Of a DNA stretch of 64,000 nucleotides, positions 26,101 through 35,100 are shown one piece after another. A program made the translations under genes and the position numbers. Source of the stretch: an uncultured Winogradskyella sp. Lineage in GTDB: Bacteria; Bacteroidota; Bacteroidia; Flavobacteriales; Flavobacteriaceae. Each line of letters opens with the position of its first letter. Positions within the stretch are counted from its first letter, which is position 1. The stretch spans positions 62,001 through 126,000 of the forward strand of contig NZ_CANMIW010000001.1 in NCBI RefSeq assembly GCF_947498005.1, written 5' to 3'. Below the pieces are notes generated by a model. The model searched no databases. It was not told where the DNA came from and saw only the letters and a program-made list of their open reading frames with translations.

Positions 26101-27174
26101 CGCCATTGAAGTACCTGTTATACTATTATAAGCCGTATTACTAGACTCATATGTAGAATATACACCAGTTCCATTACCAGTAATATCTGGTTTAATTCTA
26201 TAGTCATCAGTTGGTCCTTCACTACTACTAGAATTTATAGAAACACTTACCAAGTTTCCATTTGCATCGATATTTGCATCATTTGCATTAGCAACTACCA
26301 TATTGTTTTTAGCAGTAGCATGACCAGAAAGTTTATCATATGAAGAATTTCCATCTAAAGGTGATCCATTTGCAGAATTATCAGAACCATCATTTCCTGC
26401 TGCCACAACCATTAAATAGTAAGGCGCATTAAACATTATTTCATCCCAATCTCTAGAGTCGGTAATGTAACCACCAAAATAATAATTTGGTAATTGCGGT
26501 TGACCTGCCGAATTTCTGGCAGCATATCCATAAGAATGATTAGATATTAGCATTCCGTTACCTGCCGCACTAGTTGCCTCAGATATATCATTGTTCCACT
26601 CATAACCAACTGCACTGGCTTGAGGAGCCATACCTTTAGCATTAGCAACCACACCAGATGCAATAATAGTACCTGTTACGTGTGCTGAATGGTAATTTAA
26701 AGTTGTAGTTCCATCACCAATAGAAAATCTATTACTACCTCCTGCTCCATCATATTCTTGGTGAGATGCACGGGCTAAACCACCATCCCAAACATGAGCT
26801 ATCATATTTTGACCATCCAAATTTAAACCCAATGAACCACCAGAATTTAAATGATTAGTTCTCGTTGATTCTGCAGCGTCCACATTATACGTAGTGTAAT
26901 AGATTGGCTTACCTTCGGAAGATATTTTCTGAAGTTCTAAATATGAATTTTCATTCTTAATAATCAATGGCCAACCGTTTAATAATGCCATTTGTACGGC
27001 TTCAGCCTTTTCAGTTTTAGCCTGTTCATTAAATTTTTCGCTTAAATCTTGAATTACTTCTAAATCATAACGACTAATTATCTGCTCTTTTTGAAGGTTT
27101 GTTTGCGAATATGTTGGCAGAAAACACAACAAAAGCAATACTAAACAAACACCATTAGAATAGTTTTTTTTCAT
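23176..27174 (-). CDS. Secreted subtilase (S8) with FN3, GEVED, two DUF5011 and MAM-like domains and T9SS sorting tail
   Basis: The 1332-residue protein has a signal peptide and propeptide, then an S8 domain with the triad Asp130 (HVWDGG), His165 (YHSAHVTG) and Ser356 (GTSMASPNVAG). A beta-sandwich follows at ~430-555, FN3 at ~560-645, and GEVED at ~650-790 (IDYNHDGDFSDSGEQ, GEVEDYTV). Two near-identical 84-residue DUF5011 Ig-like repeats cover ~792-959. A MAM-like lectin region, a Cys-rich segment (YGDGICCSYG) and a type IX sorting tail (HPNPVKESLTI ... GVYILQL ... KRFIKE) complete it. It should be exported by the T9SS to the surface or medium and degrade protein. Confidence 0.95.
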   Translation of the reverse strand: MKKNYSNGVCLVLLLLCFLPTYSQTNLQKEQIISRYDLEVIQDLSEKFNEQAKTEKAEAVQMALLNGWPLIIKNENSYLELQKISSEGKPIYYTTYNVDAAESTRTNHLNSGGSLGLNLDGQNMIAHVWDGGLARASHQEYDGAGGSNRFSIGDGTTTLNYHSAHVTGTIIASGVVANAKGMAPQASAVGYEWNNDISEATSAAGNGMLISNHSYGYAARNSAGQPQLPNYYFGGYITDSRDWDEIMFNAPYYLMVVAAGNDGSDNSANGSPLDGNSSYDKLSGHATAKNNMVVANANDANIDANGNLVSVSINSSSSEGPTDDYRIKPDITGNGTGVYSTYESSNTAYNSITGTSMASPNVAGSLLLLQQHANNVNGSYLKASTLKGLALHTADDAGSNGPDAIYGWGLMNTKSAAEAITNNGNESKIEELTLSNGQSYQITVDSDGINDLYASISWTDRAGTATTATNSNSAVLVNDLDIRVSKGVTTYSPWRLTGVSTNGQGDNIKDPYERVDVTNATGTYTITITHKGSLTGGSQNYSLIVTGLSGTPIVCSATTPTGLSIDGFGSSTATVSWDAVPGASYDCRYRESGTSAWTTSSVSGTSTSLSGLTPETSYEVQVRSICADNSTSSYTSSASFTTTEVQLNYCTSTSSNVNDEYISRVQLGIIDNTSGAQFYSDFTNLSTVLNQGESYSITVTPTWTGTTYAEGYSVWIDYNHDGDFSDSGEQVWSQAATQTAPVSGSFLIPSGTYIGNTRMRVSMNYNAVPTECQSFTYGEVEDYTVNLTGGTPDTTAPVITLTGASTINLEVGDTYSELGATATDNIDGNLTSSIVITGTVNTNSAGTYTKYYNVSDAAGNAATQRTRTIIVTEPADTTAPVITLTGASTINLEVGDAYNELGATATDNVDGNLTSSIVITGTVNTNSAGTYTKYYNVSDAAGNAATQRTRSIVVTEPSTGSGCTSGISSFPYSESFENTFGAWTQATGDDFNWATRSGTTPSSNTGPSSADTGSYYIYMESSSPNYSTKRAILNSPCYDLSGVSQATFGFQYHMYGASSMGSLALELSDDDGASWTSIWSASGNQGNSWLSASVNLAAYVGASVQLRFNGVTGTTWQGDMAVDAVSLSAGGGSGSTCADVSLSITFDNYPEETAWSVVDASGSTVASGGTYGSQADGSTLTIDVGCLDVGCYDFVITDTYGDGICCSYGNGSYSLTNSDTGSVLASGGSFTSSETTNFCIGSSSSNFGLNASVIAENPAQYFKVHPNPVKESLTIDLVGYEAQTYEILNMLGQIVAKGRYSSTIDVSKFENGVYILQLNIGEKKQLKRFIKE
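24297..24800 (-). repeat. Tandem 252-bp duplication encoding two DUF5011 domains
   Basis: The two copies (about 24549-24800 and 24297-24548) both encode TTAPVITLTGASTINLEVGD and end in VTEP. They differ at only a few residues per 84, with scattered synonymous changes. This indicates a fairly recent in-frame duplication inside the protease gene. Confidence 0.85.
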
Positions 27175-27244
27175 AAAAATTAGTATTATTTTAAGTTAAT
27201 ATTTATTGATAATTCATTGAAATTATTAAAATAATGTTAAATAA

Positions 27245-27258
27245 CGAAAACGATTTCG
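27245..27258. promoter_or_regulatory. LacI-type operator-like palindrome before the protease gene
   Basis: CGAAAACGATTTCG is symmetric at 12 of 14 positions about a central CG, like LacI/GalR-family operators. It lies just downstream of the expected transcription start of the subtilase gene and ~75 bp before the divergent ABC gene. No LacI regulator is in the window. Confidence 0.3.
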
Positions 27259-27269
27259 ATTAAATACTG

Positions 27270-27300
27270 CAAAGTTTTTATAGTTACGGTTTTACCACAA
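27270..27300 (-). promoter_or_regulatory. Candidate promoter of the protease gene
   Basis: On the minus strand a TTG (27300-27298) and AAACTTTG (27277-27270) are separated by 20 bp, one mismatch from the TTG/TAnnTTTG consensus. The resulting leader would be ~90 nt. Confidence 0.45.
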
Positions 27301-27330
27301 CACTATTGAAGAAATTGACTACATTTACCT

Positions 27331-29022
27331 ATGGCAATTAAAAATTTACTCTCTGTAGACGCTTTAAATATTTCATTTTTTAAGAATAAAGTTGAAAAGG
27401 AAATCATTAAGAATATCTCGTATAAAATTCTAAAAAATGAGATTGTTGCGGTTGTAGGTGAATCTGGTTCTGGGAAATCTATTTCTTCATTAGCATTAAT
27501 GGGTTTATTACCAAAACAGATTTCAAAAATTACGTCTGGTTCTATTTTATTCGAAGACAAAGATTTGGTACATCTATCACAGAAAGAATTTCAAGCGATA
27601 AGAGGAAAAGAAATAGCGATGATTTTTCAGGAACCTATGAGTTCTTTAAATCCTTCTATGCGCTGTGGACAACAAGTGGAAGAAATTTTAAAACAGCACT
27701 TTAAGCTTTCGAATTCAGAAATAAAAGATGAAATTTTAAATCTATTTGAAAAAGTCAAACTCCCTAATCCTTCTAGAATCTATAAAGCCTATCCACACGA
27801 AATTTCTGGTGGACAGAAACAACGTGTTATGATTGCCATGGCAATTGCCTGTAAACCTAAATTACTCATTGCTGATGAGCCAACCACAGCATTAGACGTT
27901 ACCGTACAAAAAGAAATTTTAGAACTACTAAAAGACCTGCAAACCGAAACTAAAATGAGTGTGCTATTTATTTCACACGATTTGTCCTTAGTCTCAGAAT
28001 TAGCAGACCGTGTTATCGTGATGTATCAAGGGAAGATTGTTGAACAAGGTACAACAAAAACCATTTTTAACGCACCAGAACACAACTATACAAAAGCATT
28101 AATTGCTGCCAGACCTTCTACAGATTTTCGATTAAAACAATTACCGACGATCTCAGATTTTATGAAAGATAGCCTTAACACTGCTGTTATTTCTGATGCT
28201 GACAGAAAAATGAATCACAAAAAATTATATACACAACAACCCTTACTTGAAATAATTGACGTAAAAAAAACATACCTCTCAAAAACAGGATGGTTTTCAA
28301 AAGATTTAACTTTTAATGCTGTTGATGGCGTAAGTTTTAAAGTATATCCTGGGGAAACAATTGGACTAGTTGGTGAGTCTGGCTGTGGGAAATCAACATT
28401 AGGAAATGCTATTTTACAATTAGACAAAGCCACTTCGGGTAAAATACTGTATAAAGGTCGCGATCTCTCTAATTTGAGTAGAACTGAAATGCAAACATTA
28501 AGAAAAGATATCCAAATTATTTTTCAAGATCCTTTTGCATCATTAAACCCTAGACTCACAGTTGGAAATGCAATTTTAGAGCCAATGAAAGTGCATAATA
28601 TTGGCACTTTTACAAGCGATCGAAAAGAAAAGGTAATTGATATTTTAAAAAAAGTAGGACTAGACGCTTCTGCTTTTGATCGTTATCCTCATGAGTTTTC
28701 TGGTGGTCAACGACAGCGTGTTGGTATAGCAAGAACTATTGCTTTAGAACCTCAACTTATAGTGTGTGACGAATCAGTTTCTGCTCTAGATATTTCTGTA
28801 CAAGCACAGGTTTTAAATTTATTAAATAACTTAAAATCACAGTTTGGATTTACCTACATTTTTATTTCGCATGACTTAGCAGTTGTAAAGTATATGGCAG
28901 ACCAATTATTGGTAATGAACAAAGGTAAAATTGAAGAAATTGGAGATGCAGATCAGATATATGCTGCACCAAAAAAAGCGTACACAAAAAAGTTAATTCA
29001 TGCTATTCCAAAAGGACTATAG
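27331..29022 (+). CDS. Peptide-type ABC transporter ATPase with two nucleotide-binding domains (YejF-like)
   Basis: The 563-residue protein contains two complete ABC ATPase domains. The first has Walker A GESGSGKS, signature SGGQKQRV and Walker B LLIADEPT. The second (~300-555) has GESGCGKS, SGGQRQRVG and LIVCDES. Each ends with the oligopeptide-type extension. This is the DppDF/YejF/GsiA architecture that powers oligopeptide import. No permease or binding protein gene is adjacent, so the partners must be elsewhere. It is divergent from the protease gene, which may make its substrates. Confidence 0.93.
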   Translation: MAIKNLLSVDALNISFFKNKVEKEIIKNISYKILKNEIVAVVGESGSGKSISSLALMGLLPKQISKITSGSILFEDKDLVHLSQKEFQAIRGKEIAMIFQEPMSSLNPSMRCGQQVEEILKQHFKLSNSEIKDEILNLFEKVKLPNPSRIYKAYPHEISGGQKQRVMIAMAIACKPKLLIADEPTTALDVTVQKEILELLKDLQTETKMSVLFISHDLSLVSELADRVIVMYQGKIVEQGTTKTIFNAPEHNYTKALIAARPSTDFRLKQLPTISDFMKDSLNTAVISDADRKMNHKKLYTQQPLLEIIDVKKTYLSKTGWFSKDLTFNAVDGVSFKVYPGETIGLVGESGCGKSTLGNAILQLDKATSGKILYKGRDLSNLSRTEMQTLRKDIQIIFQDPFASLNPRLTVGNAILEPMKVHNIGTFTSDRKEKVIDILKKVGLDASAFDRYPHEFSGGQRQRVGIARTIALEPQLIVCDESVSALDISVQAQVLNLLNNLKSQFGFTYIFISHDLAVVKYMADQLLVMNKGKIEEIGDADQIYAAPKKAYTKKLIHAIPKGL

Positions 29023-29142
29023 CATGAATACTTTTTTGGCTAATTTAAAAACATTTGAGACTAACTTCAAAGTGTCTTCTAAAACTGAAAATTCTTGATC
29101 TTCATTTAAAATTGTTTCTGGTAGATTTGATTTTGTTTTCAT
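29017..29142 (-). CDS. Possible 41-residue small protein
   Basis: An ATG at 29142 opens a 41-codon frame beginning MKTKSNLPETILNEDQEF and ending in a basic amphipathic stretch (NVFKLAKKVFML). The composition is protein-like, and the stop overlaps the end of the ABC gene by 6 nt in convergent orientation. No clear promoter is seen. The rest of the gap 29023-29337 holds nothing I can name. Confidence 0.35.
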   Translation of the reverse strand: MKTKSNLPETILNEDQEFSVLEDTLKLVSNVFKLAKKVFML

Positions 29143-29337
29143 AAGCAGTAATTCAAGGTAGATTTGGGACAAAAAGGTAAATTGCGTTTTATGTTAAAAA
29201 TCAGGTTAATTCAGTTTATTTGTTTGGGACTGCAATATGTAACTTATTTTCAATTAATCTGCTCAAATACATTATTAATCGTTGAAATACATCTTTTTTT
29301 AACATTTAACACGCTTAATGAAGAATTTACGCACAAA

Positions 29338-29365
29338 AAAGCCACTACATTTAGTGGCTTTCTTT
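29338..29365. terminator. Bidirectional terminator between the ABC ATPase gene and scoB
   Basis: AAAGCCACTA and TAGTGGCTTT (10 bp, perfect) enclose CATT. T-rich tracts follow on both strands, so it can end the scoAB transcript (stop at 29381) and anything coming from the other side. Confidence 0.88.
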
Positions 29366-29380
29366 TTACAATTAAAAAAT

Positions 29381-30034
29381 TTATAACACCATTTCAGGAA
29401 TATTTCCTTCAATTATCAATTCGCCATCAGTAGCATCTTTAATTTCATCTACAGAAATACCTGGCGCACGTTCTAAAAGTTTAAATCCTTTTTCTGTGAC
29501 TTCAATAACAGCCATATTAGTTACAATCTTCTTTACACAACCAACACCTGTTAAAGGCAAAGAACATTTTTTCAGCAATTTTGAAGCTCCTGCTCTATTG
29601 GTATGCATCATTGCTACAATGATATTTTCTGCACTTGCGACTAAATCCATTGCGCCACCCATTCCTTTTACCATTTTTCCTGGTATTTTCCAGTTTGCAA
29701 TATCACCATTCTCTGATACCTCCATGGCTCCTAGAATCGTTAAGTCTACGTGCTTCCCTCTAATCATTGCAAAACTCGTAGCAGAGTCAAAAAATGATGC
29801 ACCAGGTAAAGTCGTTATGGTTTGTTTACCTGCATTAATGATATCAGCATCTTCTTCACCTTCAAATGGAAAAGGTCCCATACCTAAAACTCCATTCTCA
29901 CTTTGAAACTCTACTTCAATATCATCTCTAACAAAATTAGCTACCAATGTTGGTATTCCAATTCCGAGATTAACATAGTAGCCATCTTTTACTTCTTTTG
30001 CGATTCGTTTCGCTATTCCGTTTTTATCTAACAT
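29381..30034 (-). CDS. scoB: 3-oxoacid CoA-transferase subunit B
   Basis: The 217-residue protein carries the catalytic glutamate in SENGVLGMGPFP, plus GIPTLVANFV and NWKIPGKMVKGMGGAMDLV. These are typical of the beta subunit of succinyl-CoA:3-ketoacid or related acetate CoA-transferases. With subunit A it moves CoA between succinyl-CoA and acetoacetate in ketone or butanoate metabolism. The ATG is 2 bp after the scoA stop, so the pair is translationally coupled. Confidence 0.93.
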   Translation of the reverse strand: MLDKNGIAKRIAKEVKDGYYVNLGIGIPTLVANFVRDDIEVEFQSENGVLGMGPFPFEGEEDADIINAGKQTITTLPGASFFDSATSFAMIRGKHVDLTILGAMEVSENGDIANWKIPGKMVKGMGGAMDLVASAENIIVAMMHTNRAGASKLLKKCSLPLTGVGCVKKIVTNMAVIEVTEKGFKLLERAPGISVDEIKDATDGELIIEGNIPEMVL

Positions 30035-30036
30035 AA

Positions 30037-30738
30037 CTATGCTTTTTGTCTTACTGTTCGTTGCTCTATTCGCTTTTCAAAATGTGCACCTTTAAAAATG
30101 CGTTGTACAAAAATCCCTGGAATATGAATTTGGCTAGGATCTAATGCACCAACAGGCACTAATTCTTCAACCTCAACAACCGTTACTTTAGCAGCGCCAC
30201 ACATATTAGGATTAAAATTACGCGCTGTGCCTTTAAAAATTAAATTTCCTGCGGCATCACCCTTCCATGCTTTAATAAAAGCAAAGTCTGCTTTAAATGC
30301 ATATTCTAATACATGCATTTTTCCATCAAAATCTCTTGTTTCTTTACCTTCTGCCACTTCTGTACCAAAACCAGCTGGTGTATAAATAGCCGGGAAACCT
30401 GCTTGTGCAGCTCTGCAACGTTCTGCTAAGGTACCTTGAGGAATTAATTCTACATCTAACTCACCAGAAAGCATCTGGCGCTCAAATTCATCATTTTCAC
30501 CAACATAAGATGAAATCATTTTTTTTATTTGCTTTTGTTGCAATAGCAAGCCCAGACCAAAGTCATCTACGCCTGCATTATTAGAGATACAGGTTAAACC
30601 TTTTATGTTTAGTTTTACAAGTTCTGCAATAGCATTTTCTGGAATACCAGACAAACCAAAACCACCGAACATAAAGGTCATATTATCAGAGACACCTTGT
30701 AAGGCTTCTGAAATATTATCTACTTCTTTGTTAATCAT
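30037..30738 (-). CDS. scoA: 3-oxoacid CoA-transferase subunit A
   Basis: The 233-residue protein has the CoA-binding block [28 protein letters not shown] and [16 protein letters not shown]-type text, with [14 protein letters not shown]. These mark the alpha subunit of class I CoA-transferases. It pairs with scoB immediately downstream. Exact acyl specificity cannot be told from sequence. Confidence 0.93.
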   Translation of the reverse strand: MINKEVDNISEALQGVSDNMTFMFGGFGLSGIPENAIAELVKLNIKGLTCISNNAGVDDFGLGLLLQQKQIKKMISSYVGENDEFERQMLSGELDVELIPQGTLAERCRAAQAGFPAIYTPAGFGTEVAEGKETRDFDGKMHVLEYAFKADFAFIKAWKGDAAGNLIFKGTARNFNPNMCGAAKVTVVEVEELVPVGALDPSQIHIPGIFVQRIFKGAHFEKRIEQRTVRQKA

Positions 30739-30831
30739 ATTGTTTAAAAATTTAGCTTTTTAAAAATACGAAACTAAGCACTTACTTTATAATATATAGG
30801 AATTAAATATGCGTGAGACTATTATAGATTT

Positions 30832-33186
30832 TTAGAAATCAGTATCAAACTCATCAGCAGGACTTCCATTTCCTCCAATATCGCCTTCGTCTCTAGCTTC
30901 ACAATTGATATCAATTTTTAAGTTTGAAGGTTTTTCAAATCTACCATCAGAAACATTTAGAGTCTCATCAGCGTAACAAGCTTTCATATATAAACCCCAA
31001 ATTGGTAATGCCATTGAGGCACCTTGACCATAATGAATGGTTCTAAAGTGAGCTGCTCTATCTTCTGCGCCTACCCAAACACCGGTAACTAAATTTGGTA
31101 CCATTCCCATAAACCAGCCATCACTTTGATTTTGGGTTGTTCCTGTTTTACCTGCTATTGGGTTTTTTAATTCATATGGATAACCAGTCATTATTTCTTT
31201 ATAAACAGCAGATTTTGCTAACCAACTAGAATTATGTCTAAGTCGTTTACCAGAACCAGCTTGTGTAACGCCTTCCATAAGATTTACAGTAACATAAGCC
31301 ACTTCCTCACTTAACACATCTTTACTTTCTGGAGCAAATTGATACAATACGGTTCCATTTTTGTCTTCTATTCTGGTAACCATTACTGGTTTGTTATACA
31401 CACCTTTATTCGCAAATGTAGAATATGCAGCAACCATCTCGTAAATACTTATATCTGGAGTTCCTAGCGCAATTGCAGGTACAGGTAGAATCTCTGCTGT
31501 AATTCCTAACTTTTTTGCCATTTGCACAACTGGTTGAGGACCAATTTCATTCATTAAACGTGCAGTAACTGTGTTTGTAGAGCTCGCTAACGCATCTTTT
31601 AAAGTTTGTTTACCAGAATAATTTCCGTCTGAATTTTTAACCGTCCAAGGTTCTGGATTACCAAATTTATTTGCTTCTATAGTTATTTGCGTTCTAGGAA
31701 ACGAATCACAGGGCGAAAATTGTAATTGGTCAATTGCTGTAGCGTATACAAAAGGCTTAAACGTAGAACCTACTTGGCGAGCACCTTGCTTAACCATATC
31801 GTATTGAAAGTGTTTATAATTCATACCTCCAACCCATGCTTTTACGTGACCTGTTAAAGGATCCATAGACATCATGCCTGGTCGCAAAAAGGATTTGTAA
31901 TAACGCATAGAGTCAATAGGTTTCATAATTGTATCTACTTCACTTGCCTTACCATCAACCCATTTAAAAATTCGCATATCTGTTGGCTTCTCAAAAGAAG
32001 CTCTAATTTCTTTATCAGATTTACCTTGATTTTTAAGAATTCTCCATCGCTCACCACGCTTCATTCCATCATTCATTAACTTCTTAACTTCAGATGCATC
32101 TAACTCTAAAAAAGGCGCAGTTTTATTTCTGTCTGGTGTGTTTTGGTTATCAAACTCAGCTTGTAATCTTGGCATATGCTGAGCTACGGCGTCTTCTGCA
32201 TATTGCTGCATACGTGAGTCAATGGTTGTAAACACCTTTAAACCGTCACTATATAAATCGTATTTACTTCCGTCTGGCTTTCTATTCTCTTCTTTGTTTG
32301 CCCATTCTTTCATGAACCCTCTCAGGTACTCTCTAAAATATGTAGCAATACCTTCGCGGTGATTTTCTGGAGAGAAATCTAAATCAAGTTCTGTGTTCTG
32401 CAATGAATCTTTTACTTCTTCTGAAATAAACTCATATTTCATCATTTGAGCTAAAACTACATTACGTCGGTTTTTTACACCAACAGGATTTCTTCTTGGA
32501 TTATACAATGAGGAGTTCTTAAACATACCAACCAACATTGCCGATTCTTTTAATTCTAAATCTTTAGGTTCTTTCCCAAAATATATTCTTGAAGCTGAAC
32601 GTATACCGTCACCATTATTGCCAAAATCATAGATATTAAAATACATGGCTAAAATTTCTTCCTTAGTATATTGACGTTCTAATTGGATTGCCAAAACCCA
32701 TTCTTGTATTTTTTGAATGATTGCATTTGTTGTATTGTCCTTGTCCCTTACACCAATGAACAATTGTCTCGCCAATTGTTGTGAAATGGTACTTGCACCA
32801 CCTTTTTTTCCAAGGTAAACAAAAGCTCGCAAGGTCCCTCTACCATCGATACCTGAATGCTCGTAATGACGAACATCTTCAGTTGCAATTAAAGCATCAA
32901 CTAAATTCCTCGGTAAATCTTTAAAATCAATAGGTGTTCTATTATCATTGAAATAAAATTTACCTAACGTTTTATCATCTGATGAAATAATTTCTGTTGC
33001 CAAATTAGTTTCAGGGTTTTCTAATCTTGTATAATCTGGCATTTCCCCTAAAGCTCCCCAAGATGCTAATAGAAATAATAACACAACAGACGCAATTCCG
33101 CCTAAAAATATAATCCAAAACCAACGAACGTATTTTGTAAAGTCTAATGTTTCTGATTTAGACGATGTTGTTTTCTTTTTTGCCAT
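30832..33186 (-). CDS. Bifunctional penicillin-binding protein 1A
   Basis: The 784-residue inner-membrane protein polymerises and cross-links peptidoglycan. After a membrane anchor (~20-45) comes the GT51 glycosyltransferase domain: EDVRHYEHSGIDGRGTLRA with the catalytic Glu, then GASTISQQLARQLF. The transpeptidase domain has the SxxK serine in GSTFKPFVYA, SxN in SSTNTV and KTGTT. It lies directly downstream of gldH and ricT, 5 bp from gldH. Motifs are complete. Confidence 0.96.
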   Translation of the reverse strand: MAKKKTTSSKSETLDFTKYVRWFWIIFLGGIASVVLLFLLASWGALGEMPDYTRLENPETNLATEIISSDDKTLGKFYFNDNRTPIDFKDLPRNLVDALIATEDVRHYEHSGIDGRGTLRAFVYLGKKGGASTISQQLARQLFIGVRDKDNTTNAIIQKIQEWVLAIQLERQYTKEEILAMYFNIYDFGNNGDGIRSASRIYFGKEPKDLELKESAMLVGMFKNSSLYNPRRNPVGVKNRRNVVLAQMMKYEFISEEVKDSLQNTELDLDFSPENHREGIATYFREYLRGFMKEWANKEENRKPDGSKYDLYSDGLKVFTTIDSRMQQYAEDAVAQHMPRLQAEFDNQNTPDRNKTAPFLELDASEVKKLMNDGMKRGERWRILKNQGKSDKEIRASFEKPTDMRIFKWVDGKASEVDTIMKPIDSMRYYKSFLRPGMMSMDPLTGHVKAWVGGMNYKHFQYDMVKQGARQVGSTFKPFVYATAIDQLQFSPCDSFPRTQITIEANKFGNPEPWTVKNSDGNYSGKQTLKDALASSTNTVTARLMNEIGPQPVVQMAKKLGITAEILPVPAIALGTPDISIYEMVAAYSTFANKGVYNKPVMVTRIEDKNGTVLYQFAPESKDVLSEEVAYVTVNLMEGVTQAGSGKRLRHNSSWLAKSAVYKEIMTGYPYELKNPIAGKTGTTQNQSDGWFMGMVPNLVTGVWVGAEDRAAHFRTIHYGQGASMALPIWGLYMKACYADETLNVSDGRFEKPSNLKIDINCEARDEGDIGGNGSPADEFDTDF

Positions 33187-33191
33187 AATTA

Positions 33192-33701
33192 TTATTTTTG
33201 AGCCTTCTCTACTCTAAAACCTATATCTGTTATTCCTTTTAAGTTTTCTACACCATTAACTTCGCCATTATTTCTCATGGCATGTTGTATGTTTACAATG
33301 TAGTCTCCTTCTTCTTTAAATTTAAAGGCTTCCTTAAATCCTCTAAACCAAAGCTTATTTTCTTTTAAATCTGAAAAACCAGTACCTAATAATTCGCCAT
33401 TAGGTGCGGCCATTTTGTACTCTAGCGTATCTTTTACAGCTTTTCCGTTAGGATAATTTAACTCAACAATTAAAAATAAATTACTGAATTTATAATCGTC
33501 TGTATTTCTAAGATTGACGTACAAATTGTAATTACTAGTTGTATCTGGTGCTTTAAAACTGAAACTCGCTATAGAGTCTTTGTTCCATTGGTTAGGAACA
33601 GGTTGGTACTGATCAAAAACAGCGTTAGAGTCGCAATTTGTAATTAAAATACAGCTTACAACAACTAAAAATAACCAACTAGTTCTTTTTAGTATTTGCA
33701 T
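33192..33701 (-). CDS. gldH: Gliding motility lipoprotein GldH
   Basis: I place the start at 33701, where MQILKRTSWLFLVVVSCILITNC forms a lipoprotein signal with the lipobox Cys; the longer frame upstream only mirrors the ricT tail. The 169-residue product has the GldH features FDQYQPVPNQWNKDS and LWFRGFKEAFKF. GldH is required for gliding in Flavobacterium and acts in the envelope. It overlaps the end of ricT by 23 nt and is followed by the PBP1A gene, a familiar flavobacterial order. Confidence 0.88.
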   Translation of the reverse strand: MQILKRTSWLFLVVVSCILITNCDSNAVFDQYQPVPNQWNKDSIASFSFKAPDTTSNYNLYVNLRNTDDYKFSNLFLIVELNYPNGKAVKDTLEYKMAAPNGELLGTGFSDLKENKLWFRGFKEAFKFKEEGDYIVNIQHAMRNNGEVNGVENLKGITDIGFRVEKAQK

Positions 33702-34941
33702 TTGGTTTGGCTTTAGGTTTTTGATTACGGTTTCGATTTTGAGATTTATTTCTGTTATTACGATTATTAGTATTACCGTTGCTATTGTTATTTCGGTTCT
33801 TATTATTTCTGTTATTCCTATTCTTTTTACGTTTCTTATTTGATTTTGGACTATCAAAACGTGTTAAACTATCTTGACCTACAACGTTCTCAAACTCATT
33901 TTTAGTGTCTTCTATATGCTCAGCCGCATATTCTTCAAGACTAGCAACTTTTTCTTTTTTCTTGTTTTTTTCTATAATTTCATTGGCTTGATCTGTTGTA
34001 ATCACATGCCAATTCATCCATTCACCCTCGTAAGCATACCACATTAAACCTTTAAAAATATCCGTTTTTTGACAAACAGCATTTCCTTTTTCAGTATACA
34101 ATTTTGTATCATTTCTAGGAAATGCTTTTAAAGCATCTAAGTAAGCATCTAACTCATAGTTAAGGCAACACTTTAGCTTACCGCATTGTCCTGCAAGTTT
34201 TAATGGATTTAAAGATAATTGTTGGTAACGTGCTGCAGATGTGCTCACTGATCTAAAATCTGTTAACCAAGTTGAGCAACATAATTCTCTACCACAAGAA
34301 CCAATGCCACCAAGCCTTGCAGCCTCTTGCCTAAAACCAACTTGTTTCATCTCTATACGTGTTCTAAACTCACGTGCAAAAACTTTAATAAGTTCTCTAA
34401 AATCTACGCGTTCTTCTGCTGTGTAATAAAAAGTGGCTTTGCTTCCATCACCTTGAAATTCAATATCTGATATTTTCATCTTCAGATTTAAATCTATCGC
34501 GAACTGACGCGCTTTTACCTTCATTGGCTCTTCCTTATCTCTAGAAACAGACCAAATATCAATATCTTTCTGTGATGCTTTTCGGTATATTTTTAAAACA
34601 TTTTCAGCGTCGTCTAATCTTACTTTTTTACGCTTCATTTGTACACTCACTAACTCACCAGTAAGCGTAACCATACCAATATCGTGACCAGACTTTGCCT
34701 GTGTTGCTACAATATCTCCAATGCTTAAAGTAAGGTTTTCTGTGTTTTTATAATAGTGTTTTCTTCCGTTTTTAAAACGTACTTCTACACCAATAAACGG
34801 TTTTTGTCCGTTTGGAAGCGACATGTTTGCTAACCAATCAAAAACAGTGAGTTTGTTGCAGCTATCTGTGCCGCAAGTTCCATTGTTTTTGCATCCTTTT
34901 GGTTGGCCATCTTCTCCAGTTGCGCAACTGTTACAAGCCAT
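33679..34941 (-). CDS. ricT: PSP1-domain protein RicT (YaaT-like)
   Basis: The 420-residue protein has an N-terminal Cys cluster (ACNSCATGEDGQPKGCKNNG) and a PSP1 core with two cysteine groups, GSCGRELCCSTW and GQCGKLKCCLNYE. These match RicT of the Ric iron-sulfur complex that in Bacillus modulates RNA maturation; in Bacteroidota the role is undefined. The last ~60 residues are Asn/Arg/Lys-rich low complexity, suggesting RNA contact. It heads the ricT-gldH-pbp operon. Confidence 0.9.
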   Translation of the reverse strand: MACNSCATGEDGQPKGCKNNGTCGTDSCNKLTVFDWLANMSLPNGQKPFIGVEVRFKNGRKHYYKNTENLTLSIGDIVATQAKSGHDIGMVTLTGELVSVQMKRKKVRLDDAENVLKIYRKASQKDIDIWSVSRDKEEPMKVKARQFAIDLNLKMKISDIEFQGDGSKATFYYTAEERVDFRELIKVFAREFRTRIEMKQVGFRQEAARLGGIGSCGRELCCSTWLTDFRSVSTSAARYQQLSLNPLKLAGQCGKLKCCLNYELDAYLDALKAFPRNDTKLYTEKGNAVCQKTDIFKGLMWYAYEGEWMNWHVITTDQANEIIEKNKKKEKVASLEEYAAEHIEDTKNEFENVVGQDSLTRFDSPKSNKKRKKNRNNRNNKNRNNNSNGNTNNRNNRNKSQNRNRNQKPKAKPNANTKKN

Positions 34942-35100
34942 AAAAATTTTATATATTAAATCTAGATTTTATAAAAATCTAGATATCGGATTCGTAAATA
35001 ATTAATGAGTAAAGATAATATTATTTATTTAGCTTACTCATACCATAGATTTATAGTTTAATACTAAAAAATATAACAGCACTTAAATTAGTCGCTTTTA

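Noticed and set aside
29164-29433. 89-codon plus-strand frame after the ABC ATPase gene
   Set aside because: It starts with TTG, runs through a strong terminator and into scoB in antisense; composition is not protein-like.
33702-33857. Longer gldH frame
   Set aside because: The extra 52 residues are an out-of-frame reading of the ricT low-complexity tail; the lipoprotein signal starts at 33701.
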